Shown: positions 51,501-61,587 of the stretch, one piece after another | Numbering within the stretch: position 1 is the first letter of the stretch | How the letters are laid out: each line of letters opens with the position of its first letter | From: Strigamia acuminata | Taxonomy: Eukaryota; Arthropoda; Chilopoda; Geophilomorpha; Linotaeniidae | NCBI GenBank assembly: GCA_949358305.1 | Contig: OX442315.1 | Location: 22,470,427-22,534,426, forward strand | Length of the DNA stretch: 64,000 bases | Direction: 5' to 3' | Made by a program: the position numbers and the translations under genes | Notes under the pieces: generated by a model | The model's database searches: none | Told to the model about the DNA's origin: nothing | What the model saw: the letters and a program-made list of their open reading frames with translations, nothing else

Positions 51501-52543
51501 CCACCACATCCGCAGCAAGTGGGATGTCCTCACTCTTGTCAGGTGCGGGCCGATCCAATTTTATCTTTGCCACAGTTCCTCCTCGTGAGAGTTTATTATC
51601 AAACCAAATTGTAGAACCTGATCAGTCTCAAGTTCAAGCCATTCAGCGTTTACAATTTCACGATTTCCCCCTCACAACTTCGAGTTTCACCAAAACCGGA
51701 AGTGGTAACCCGATTTTAACGCAAGCAAAAATACTCTCCAATCTAAACAAGGGCTCGTCGACAACCACAACAACTACCGCGTCCACGGTTCGTCAAAGCA
51801 TCATTCCGAGCATTGGCTCGACCATTACCACGACCCAGTCGCTTTTGTCGTCGGGCTCGTCCGCTTTTGTTCGAAACACGCCCACAAGAAAAGCGTACAT
51901 TGCCTCGTCATCTGCCATGCTCGGATCCAAACAAAACCTGGCCACGTCGTTACTCGTCGGCAGCAAGGTTACGCGAATAGTTGACGGTTCCGGAAGAACA
52001 TCTTTATGCGAAATCCTACCTTCAATGTCCCTCCACATTCCTGGCAAACAGTTAGCCGATAAACACCAGGAAGTGGCCGTGTTAATGTTATCCGATACGA
52101 ATGACAAGTTGGACGACGACCTCCCGTCGTCCGATTTGGATATCAACAAAGCCCTCGGTGGAGTGGATTTAACAGGAAGTGACGACAACTTATTGGACAT
52201 GATTGGGGACATCGAAGGAACGTTAGGGGAGAATCCGTTAGAATCATTCGGAGGGGTTAACGAATCGGAGGCTGGAGTATCCGAACTGGGGATCCCACAC
52301 GACCAATTGACTGCGTTGGACTTGCCTCTGCGCCAGTTTGACCCACCCAAACCCGACGATGCACTCTTGGAGAGTTCGATGGAAATGTTTTCCGACATAG
52401 ATCCATTATTGGAAAGTCCAAATGATGAATCGATGTCGGCTAGTGCAGAAACACCGACCGGTAGAGTGCAAAGACCGGTTTTTCCTACCATCGCATCGAC
52501 CAGGACGCGACGAATAAGAACTCCGAAATATTACAACGTGTAA
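48547..52543 (+). CDS. KANSL3: KANSL3, NSL histone acetyltransferase complex subunit 3
   Basis: Twelve exons in phase: 48547-48672, 48753-48895, 48957-49124, 49198-49372, 49443-49544, 49602-49739, 49808-50098, 50163-50237, 50297-50518, 50581-50808, 50875-51112, 51171-52543; 1092 aa. Landmarks are [19 protein letters not shown], an alpha/beta-hydrolase-type core ([17 protein letters not shown]..., [52 protein letters not shown]) and a long Ser/Thr-rich tail ending in a basic [15 protein letters not shown]. Known role: part of the MOF-containing NSL complex that acetylates histone H4 at promoters. The nucleophile elbow reads G-W-N-V-G, so the catalytic serine is missing and the fold is probably non-enzymatic. 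The tail is longer than in human KANSL3 (about 900 aa). Confidence 0.93.
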
Positions 52544-52576
52544 ACAAACTCTATTTCTGGCACAAAATTATACAAC
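52544..52576. other. 33-bp gap between convergent stop codons (KANSL3, XPNPEP1)
   Basis: Too short for two separate 3' untranslated regions and poly(A) sites, so the mature transcripts must overlap antisense. Confidence 0.8.
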
Positions 52577-55552
52577 TCAGCCTAAAGGCTGCGTCTCTCG
52601 TAACAACCATTCGAGGGCTTGTGGACGGCCCTGTTTTTCTAATTCCTTACCGATCACCTCGCGGCATTGTTGATGGTAATTGTCGAGCCACTCAATCTGT
52701 AATAATGGATTCTATTGTAATCAAATTAATTATAACCAACTGGGATGCAGTACCTCCTTTGATGTTAACATTGATGGCTCAAACATTTTGATTTGAATCG
52801 GGACTAAAGTGATTGGTTGGAAGGTTAGAAAGGTTTGGTTGCGGAAATTGTGTTTTGTTTCAGCTTTTTTAACCAATACAACGTTTTCTATTCGGATACC
52901 AAACTTGTTCTCCTCGTAATAGCCTGGTTCTAAAAAAAAAATTAAACATTTATTATAATTAAATTTCTTCTATTGTAATAAGTGAAAAATAAATTAACCG
53001 ATTGTTACTATCATTCCCTCTTGAAGACCTGGATCATCGGGCATTACCCGATTTCCAATACCCATAGGGCCTTAATAATGAATAAAAAAAAATTAATTAA
53101 AGTTCTAAATTTTCATTTTTTTCTTCTTCTTTTACCTTCGTGAACATTCAAATATGAGCCAACTCCATGGCCTGTTCCATGTTGGTAGTCCAATCCTTGT
53201 TCCCACAACGCAGTTCGTGCTAATGTGTCTAACATTTGGCCTGCGGTTTTGAAAATTATGATGATATTAAGTCTAAAAATGTTTTACAACTTCACCTTTC
53301 AGGTAATGGGGAAAGATTGAAGTCGACAACGCGATGTGGCCTTTCAAAACGCACGTAAAGCATTGCCGTTCGTATCGCGATGGAGTTCCGAAATGAACCG
53401 TTCGTGTTACATCTGTTGTTCCGTCTCGATACTGACCACCCGAATCGCATAAGTAGAGTTCGTGAGTAGTGACGGCTCGATTAGTCTCTTCTGCTGGTCT
53501 GTAATGAATTATCGAACCATTCGGACCAACGCTTGAAATTGTATCGAAACTGAGACCAATAAAGTCATGCTGTTCTCTAAAAAAATGAATAAAATAAGCA
53601 AAAGCAACGTAGGTAGTTAGAATGTCTTCACTTTCTGAACTGGAGTAGTTGTTCGGCGCCACTTATTTCAGTTACATTTCCTTTGGGAACCTCAGTCTCT
53701 AACCAAGCGAAATATTCGCACAAGGCAACAGCATCTTTTATATGCGCTTGCTGCATCCCCGCAATTTCGACCGGGTTTTTAACCGCTTTCATGGCGGCTA
53801 TAGGTGATGGCTCAATTAGCCGCCGGTTCTTAAATTTAAAAAAAAAGTTTTCAGTATTAGAACTTGATTTTTTGTTTTACTTTTACCCACTTCTGGAATT
53901 AAGCTGTGAATGCCATAACTAGACGTTTTATTCACCTACAAAAATTCGACAATTTAATAATAATTATGAATAGCGTTTTTTTTTCTCATTTACATACCCA
54001 AACTTTTCCTGATGTTTCCAAAATTATCGTGTTTATGAAGTCTTTGAAACTAGTGTATGGATGAATGTGTACTGTTATTGCAGAGAGGTTTTCTGGTTTT
54101 AAATAATTTATGACCGTATTTGATAATTTAGACTCATCTACAAGAAAACTAAAATAAACAAACAAAATATTAGAAATTTAGTGCAAACGCGATAAATGGA
54201 TATGCTTAACTGCACAGAATGCTGAGTTAAAACTACATAAGAAAAAAATACCGGGTTGAAATCGATGTCCGAACCACGTAAATTTAGTAACCCTAGAAAT
54301 AATTTCATCATTACAAACCGAATCAAAAAAACACTGCACAATAATTACAGGCAATATCATCCAGGGCAGTAACCACACAAATACCGTACTGCCTCGATTT
54401 AACGCCGGGGCGTTTATTCATTTTTTCTAGTTGACCCCCCCGGCGTTCATTCAAAGCCCGGCGATTATTCGCGCCGGGCGTCTACCCGAAAAAAAAAATT
54501 GGAAAGCCACTCATTGCTAGCTATTCTTCGATGTTTCGACCAAAAGACCTCTCAAAACGTTTAAAAAACGTTTCAACCCGGCGTTTAAACAAACCCGGCG
54601 TTCATTTAAGGCCGGCGTTTATTGCCATTTCGTCCTCAGTTTGCCCGGCGCTTAATCAGGAGCCGGCGTTTAGATACGACCGGCGTTAAATCGAGGCAGT
54701 ACGGTAGTCGCATTTTTTTCTGCCATTTTCGCCTGCACATTTCTAATTTTATCTTGCCAAGGGCTACCTGAAATATTATTAAATATTATTACCAAAAATG
54801 CAATGATAAATTCAAAATATTATCAATAATACCTGTATAAGTAACAGGATGAACCACGATTGGGGATGTAGGAGGTAAAGGTTGATCATCCCAAACTACA
54901 TCTATTAAATTCGAATGCACGGGAACTAAACTGTGTCCATTCGCCTCGAGTTGCTTCGACAATGGAGTCCAAGCATCTGAACCCATTAAGAACGGATCTA
55001 CTCCAACTCGACTGCCCAATGGAAGCACTTTATTCAACCATGCAGCCTGAGAAATAGGATGAGGAATGCCTGCAACGATTATTATTTGTAATCTTTCAAA
55101 GAAATCGACATAGAGTACAAATTACCTTCTTTCATTAATACCCAATTCTGATCGAGTTCTTCTATTGCCTGTAGAAAATATCGCCCGTCAGTCCACAGAG
55201 CAGCTTCTCGTTCGGTCACCACTGCCGTTCCTGAATAAATAAATAGCAAAACAAAATTGATTATTTGTTTAAATTGATGTCGGAATACAAAAAGCACCCA
55301 TCGATCCAGTGAAACCAGAAATAAAAGCTCTTCTTTTATCGCATGCCGCAACATATTCGCTCTATATTATCCCAAAAAAACGTAGAAAAATCATTAATTT
55401 TAAGGAAATTGATTAATTCTTTTCTGTTCTTTAACCTGGTGGTAATCATTTGATGGGATTATGTAAGCATGTAAAGCTTCTGTCACGTAGTTGGTGTTTT
55501 TCATCAGCAATCTCAGATTTTTAAGTAAACTACCTGTTTGTTTAGGAGCCAT
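52577..55552 (-). CDS. XPNPEP1: Cytosolic Xaa-Pro aminopeptidase 1, coding exon interrupted by a MITE
   Basis: Exons in phase: 55436-55552, 55298-55361, 55126-55230, 54833-55069, 54703-54767, 54388-54349, 54211-54292, 53998-54148, 53891-53935, 53632-53828, 53296-53576, 53136-53240, 52999-53070, 52754-52929, 52577-52696. The product is 618 aa (human 623). It removes an N-terminal residue that precedes proline. The C-terminal pita-bread domain keeps the metal ligands in [27 protein letters not shown] and IRIENVV. The exon at 54,349-54,767 is split by a TA-flanked inverted-repeat element (54,382-54,706); the two inner borders given here assume splicing at GT/AG within its ends. If the element were retained, a TAA at 54,672-54,670 would stop translation. 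Apart from this the gene is intact. Confidence 0.9.
54382..54706. mobile_element. MITE with 27-bp perfect terminal inverted repeats inside XPNPEP1
   Basis: Ends are TACCGTACTGCCTCGATTTA... on both sides, 27 bp identical in inverted orientation, with TA as the likely target duplication (54,382-54,383 and 54,705-54,706). The 321-bp body holds several internal CCGGCGTTTA-type motifs in both orientations and no coding frame. TA duplication and small size suit a Tc1/mariner-class non-autonomous element. Removing the element and one TA restores the continuous family reading frame of the host exon. Confidence 0.9.
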
Positions 55553-58500
55553 AGTTTAGTATTTGCTCCGATATAAACAGGAATTTTAGATATATATTTC
55601 AATCGCAACAATAAACGACTCTAAACTAATCAGTTAAATGATAATCGTGATGATAACGACGCCACAAATAAGATCCGCGCTCGTAAAATGATGATGATTT
55701 CAAATTTTCACTCAAGATGGCGGGTCAGCATAGACGGAAATAAAGTGTAAACATAAACCCCAAAAAATGCATCAGGTTTTTGTTTTAGCTGAAATAAAAC
55801 GCGAAAACTAAAATGAAAATTAAAACAATAAAAACGTTTTCGCGTTTTCGTTTATTCTCCATTTCTGCATCTCGCAAAATTTATAAATAAATAAAAATAT
55901 GTGCACATGTTACCTTGGCAACGAATCATTGCAATAAACCCCGGATGCAAGTGATAAATGAATGTCCTATTCCATCTCATCATGTGGATGTTCAATCAAA
56001 CCGGGGCTCTTATCGTCGTCGATTAGAAGATAGCGGTACAATTTTGCAGTGATTTGAGCTTGCATCTTTTAATATAAACCAGTCTCTCTCTCTCTGCTAA
56101 ACTAAACTGCAAATCCTTCCATCTTCCATCCTCCGATGACGATTTCTTTAGCATGTGCGCCTTATTCAGCCTACATAAATTAAAAATCTGTTTGCGAATA
56201 AATATTTTGAAATTTCTATTTTCCTCCGTGTTTATAGTTTACACAACCCATTCTTGTCCTGTTGTAAATTTTGCAGACTTTTGTTTATTATTCCTTTAAA
56301 AGCTTTAATTTATGGAATGCTTAAAACAAACAATCACATTAATCCTTCGACATAATATACCGCAGGATATTTGTTTAACTTGCATAGTGATGAAGCCAAG
56401 TAATGCAATTTGAATTGTTGTTTCCAATTTTATTTTTGGACACACGTTCTGCATCTTGACACTCAGCTGCGTCATCCATCGACGTCATAACAACACATAT
56501 ACGCTCGTTCCTTTATTATGGAGGTCACAATGACGTCACGGAGAGATTGTAATGAGGATTTATTACCGATATTTCCTATTTTTAGCAATAATCTGATTAT
56601 ATTTAGTTTAGAAATATAAAAAAACATTTTACGCAATAAAAATAAAAACAATTATTGCAGCCATTTGTTTCTCAGCAAGCAGATTGCAAAATTATTCGAA
56701 TAAAATTAAAACATCTACAATTTCCGGATTACTTTAAATGCAATAATCAATAGCATAAAACTTTCTCCCCTCTGATTGCATCAATTATGAATTCAGTCAC
56801 TTAATACCAGTGTTGGTGAGAAATTGCAGGTTATCAAGGTCGTAAATTATACTTTTGATTACCACTGTCGAGCTATATTGTCAGGTGACAGGTGAAAATG
56901 TTCGTGTTGAGTTGTAAATAAAAGTTTGATTTGTTGTTGCTAGTGCCTTTCTCTTATTTAGGAACATAATTTCGATTTTTTTCAATATCAAGCCAAAACC
57001 GAAAAACAAAAACAAAAAAACACAAAAACATAACAAAATTTTTTTTTGTTTAATAAATAAAATAAAACAAAATAAAACAAAAATTGAAGTGGGAAGTTCA
57101 TCCTTAAAAATCGATTAGTTGCACTTTTCATTTCTCTTTTGACTTCGATTTGGGTTATGTCAATTTAAACGAATGCGCATCTGTTGCGGTTTATCACCGT
57201 TATATGTGACTTGCAAGAAGACAAGAGCGCCTGCCGTGACGTCATTTCGCAAAATTTCCCATAATCCTTGTAGTGGAGACCGCTGCATCTGGGCACACAG
57301 TGATCTGTCTCAGACTTCGATCCGAACCACGTGTTCTCCTTGGATATCAGCCGGGCTGGCGCCTCTCGCAAACCAGAGTGGAAGCTCAGATAAAATGATG
57401 CATTAACAAATGCAGCAGATGCAATTGGACGCTTTTTTTTACTGGAAAGAAAAAAATAATATTTGTACGTTCGGTGAAAACAAACACTAACAAAGACGAC
57501 ACAAGAACTGCAAGGACGAAAGCCCACCCTGAATGTTGGTTTCACTGCTTAGCATTAGTCATTGAAGGTGAGTGCTTGAAACGTTTCAAATGCGATTTGA
57601 GTTTAATGATGTTTCAAGTGTTTTTCTCCACATTAATGAAGTATAAACCTGGAGTGGTGGTACTACCGTGTGTTTTTATGTGATAAGTTATCGCTTGATT
57701 TTTTGGTAATTTAATACTTTCTTTTTTGAAAATTTAATTGCATGCAATCAATAGAACATTTGATTTTCTAAATACTCAAGGGCTTGTTAATGCCATTTCA
57801 ACTTTAAAATTTTGACTGCTATTTTTAAACTTCATTTTCAGTAACTGACGTCATTGCGTTTGTCTTATTACCTAGACAAGCGTTAAAGTTTTAGAACGTC
57901 AACAAACAAAAAAATTACATAAAAGTAGCAAAATAAAAGCAGTTTTTAGGGGAAAAAACCAAAGAAAATACATTTCAGCATCTAATTTTCCTTGATTATC
58001 GATTGAATAATGTGTTTCATTAAACACGATAACCATTTTCGATCACGCTAGAGTGCGTCACTATGTGATTAAATATTATTTTAGAATACCGGTACTAGAA
58101 AAGTAATGCCAACCATTGTTTATTTATATATTTATTTATTTATTTATATTGTATGCGTTGCGTTTGTATGTTCAGTTTACCGCTATAGAAACAGTTGTTT
58201 ATTTAAACCTCTAATGTAAGAAAAAAGAAAAAAAAAGATGTGAATAGTTTGATCGTTTTTGAGATGCAAATGCAATCGTAAGTGCTCTAAGAATATCAAA
58301 TTGGAGAAAACTATATTCTTACGAGGAGCTTTCGTTTGAAAAGAGGATTTTGATGCAGACAGGGTGCATTTTGGCGATATCTGTACAGAAGGATGTTTTT
58401 TTCCGAAGGGCCATTTACTGACGAAAACCTCCTCCAACTTATGAGGATTCAGCTCTTGTCCATTGACGGCGCCTCATGGTTGCCGTGGAGACTGTAAACA

Positions 58501-59540
58501 GTGATAGAAGTGAGTGAGACTTATGGACACAATACAGAACAAGGCTTTCAGCCAAGATAATGAAGTTAGACGTTTGTTCGTTACCAAAGCATGTTTAAAA
58601 CTGTTGAAAAATAAAAACGTAATGAAAACAAACTTTTGTTCGATTTTTATTTTTCTTTTCTAAATTTATATTATTGATTTTCAATTTTTTTTTTAAAATG
58701 TCGAAAAACAGCATTTCGGCGTAGGAATATCAATAATTCAGGGAGCCTCAAACCACACAAAGATGATTTTATTTGTTCCGATCCCTATCATTGAAATGCG
58801 GGAAAAGTGATGGTAGTAGTGGGTGAAGTTCAATTGATTGGCATTGACCGGCCAAGCGCACTACCGATGACTGAGTCGTCATCATCCGGCAAAAGCAAAG
58901 CGTACAGCCGGGGAAACCACGAGTGGAACCAAGGTGGAACTTGACACGTTGGGAACGCCTAGGGAAGGAGAATGAGATGATGCCGAGTGCACAGAACAAT
59001 TTTGATTGATCACTTATTAGTTTATTACTTCTAAATGGCTTAATTGTCCAATAGAAGGCGAAAAGAAAATTAATGCACGTTTTAATAAATTTTAAATGTG
59101 GCTCGGTTTAAGCTCGATCTAATATGGAAGCGCCTTCTTAAAGCATTAAGTAAAAATTGAAGATGGGAAGCTCAAAGACGGATGATATCGATGTGGAATA
59201 GCATTTGTAGTGTATTGATGTGCGAGCATAAAAAGCAGAAAATTGATTTTTTTACGGAAGGAAGGAATTGAATGCAGACATAAAAAATGAGTAAAACATG
59301 TAAAAAAAAATACGGATATTATTCTGAAAATGATACGAAAAAAAAAAAAAAAAAAAAATAGAAAGCAGAGACGCCATAAAGTGCAATTAAAGATTCATTG
59401 TATTAAAAATAAGTTATGCAAAATGTAAATACGAGGCCAATTAAGAGTTTAAAAATAAGGGTGATGTGTAAACATTAATTAAGTCATCTGACCAATCGGA
59501 GCAAAAAAAAAATTTACATGAGCATTTAACACTTTCAATT
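55553..59540. other. Upstream region of XPNPEP1 and gene-poor stretch
   Basis: A YY1-like CAAGATGGCGG lies at 55,723-55,733, in line with an XPNPEP1 promoter. A CT microsatellite is near 56,083. A GC-richer patch (about 57,270-57,570) ends in a donor-like GAAG|GTGAGT (57,566-57,572) and might be an untranslated exon of a plus-strand gene lying to the right. A run of about 22 A lies at 59,337-59,360. No coding frame is supported. Confidence 0.4.
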
Positions 59541-59552
59541 GGGTAGTGATTT

Positions 59553-60210
59553 CTAATACACCCCCTCAAAACGCAATTGTGTTAATCGAGCTAACCCCAT
59601 CTCATGAATATATTTATCATGTTTTTGGGAGAATAATCCCTTTGTTAATACGACGGTGGGAAATTTTGTAAACTGAAAATATTTGATTTTTACAAACAAA
59701 TTGTTAGTTCTCGAGTGATGGATTGAATTCGCAGCTAATTTTTTGGTGCTTTGGTTGTCACTGTAAATAATAATAAAGTTTGTGCTTTGCCATGTATTCG
59801 AGTTCGGTTTTTGAGCTGTCCAACTTCCGACGAGTATCTGGTGTGGGAGTGGCGATCATTCAAGTCGCCGGCCCAGTCTGCGTCAGCAAAACTGATTAAA
59901 TTTTAAATTAAAGTGTAAGGTTGCCTTTAAGTATCTCAACGTTCGTTTTCTAGCAATTATCTCGGTGAATCAAACTCGGTATTACATTGGACGGGGTCAC
60001 TTACAGCGTACATTATGTAGGGCCTGTTGAAACGGCCAAATACATGGCTTTGATACGCGTACCGGTACGGAAAGTTTTTAACGCTGGGTTTTCTGTCCTC
60101 GATTTCTGTACTTCTGTTATTACGGTATGTTGTTTTATTCCTGATGGAATTCCATTTCAAGGCAAAAACTGGTGCTGATTTGGCAAAGGTACTTCTCAAA
60201 TTTGTTTTTG
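59553..60210 (-). pseudogene. Copia-type pol relic (RT/RNase H C-terminal part)
   Basis: Broken minus-strand frames show Copia hallmarks. One is DADWAGDLNDRHSHTRYSS, the equivalent of the DADWAGD...DR.S.SGY block. Another is an RNase H tail with IYSDNQSTKKLAAN and HHSRTNN, then VLTKGL and the terminal FEGVY before a TAG at 59,555. A VPYR...-like and RPYIMYAV-like stretch lies at about 59,990-60,090. Several frameshifts, stops and an internal deletion are present, so it cannot code for an enzyme. Confidence 0.75.
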
Positions 60211-61186
60211 TAAACCACTTTTTAAGTTTGTCTACAAGGTGGCATAAAGAACGTTGAGATTTAATGACATCATTAACTTATTTGCACAATCTATCGTTTA
60301 ATACTATTGTTAAGGCAAGACAAGAGACTGGGTCAAGATTGATGTCATTGAATCTCAATGGAGTTTTATGCCACCTGGTAGATAAACTTAAACAGCTTAA
60401 CGCCTTAACTGAAGGGAAGTTTTTTTTTGTTCAAGGGTGTACATACTGATGATGGCAATTTCGTTTCCATTTTCTTGAAGTGTACACATCTGTAGGATGG
60501 AATATAATGATTTTACTTCAAATTTTCTAAGTTTATAGTCAAATTTTGTTTTATTTCATTTGATTTTAAATATTTGATGTACTACACTACAAGAGAAATA
60601 TACAATGAGAAAAATTATTATTCGGACAGGCAACATCATCACAAACAAGGGGTGATTTGGTTAATAAAAATAGGTTGAACCCTTTGATTTATTTTCCTCA
60701 GTTGCCCCTGTATATCCACTACTTCCATAAAAAGTTTCAAATTTATTGCACTTTAGGAGGCGAAAATAATTCGGGCAGAATAAAAAACGAATTAAAAATC
60801 ACAAAAGTTGGCTTGTTGGGGTTTCTTTTTACTGTATAGCTGTAATGACTGCTTCTAATCTATTAAACTTCTCGTACTATGATTCCTTCAATAAAATATA
60901 GAGTCCAACACCCTGACTAACCGTTCAGCATCGTCCCAAAATCGAACCTTTAGCTAAATCAGCACTACAGACCGTAGAGCATAGAAACTGCAATTTTTTT
61001 TATAAAATAGACGTTTGAGTCCATAAATTGATTATTTTACAGTAGTTGTTGCTACCAATAGGATGAGCGGGTTTTCCAGTTGATATGAGACGTCAGGTTT
61101 TGATTTTGTGGATAGTCTTCCGAACTTACGGTAATCATTTCGTCATTAAGCCGCTAATCATCGTTACGATTTTCATGACACCAATT
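60211..61186. other. Interior of the deleted Copia element
   Basis: Between the gag and RT relics I recognise no integrase or protease motif; most of pol has been lost or degraded beyond recognition. Confidence 0.35.
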
Positions 61187-61481
61187 TCACGATGAATTTT
61201 TTTTAAAATTTTCTTCTACATTTTGTGTGATTTCTTTAGGTCCCTTAAGTGTTTTATTTGCGGTCATTGACAACTGTAAGTCGCTTTTCGACTTTCCGTT
61301 TGCTTCATCCCATTCGGCAGATTTTGCTGCGGTGGCTGGGTCTTTAGCGTCGATTTCTGGTCGTTCGCTTTTCGTTGTCAATGTTTCCCATGTTTCATGC
61401 GTGCAACACACGGCCTCGAGCTGCATTCTCCACGTTGTATTTATCGACGGTCAATTTTTCGATTTTTGAAGCATCAGACAT
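61187..61481 (-). pseudogene. Copia-type gag relic (N-terminal part)
   Basis: The minus strand from ATG 61,481 reads MSDASKIEKLTVDKYNVEN, and after a frame change continues MQLEAVCCTHETWETL and further. This is the typical start of Copia gag (DK.NY..WK.QM...L). It is interrupted by a frameshift near 61,425 and ends at a stop at 61,187. Confidence 0.65.
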
Positions 61482-61494
61482 TTTCGAAATAACT

Positions 61495-61587
61495 TGTTGG
61501 ATTGGCAATTCAATAAATACAATTTTGATTCGATTTGTTTTGAAAAACAATTTCTATACACAGCGGAAGCCTGCTGGGCCCATAACA
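61495..61587 (-). repeat. Probable Copia 5' LTR remnant
   Basis: Directly upstream of the gag relic, bounded on the element's strand by TGTTATGGGCCCAGC and ...GCCAATCCAACA (TG...CA). About 93 bp is short for a Copia LTR and I found no matching 3' copy, so it may be truncated. Confidence 0.45.

Noticed and set aside
51793-52491. 232-codon minus-strand frame
   Set aside because: Lies entirely antisense to the last KANSL3 exon, Ser/Asn-rich shadow of codon usage there, without splice or family support.
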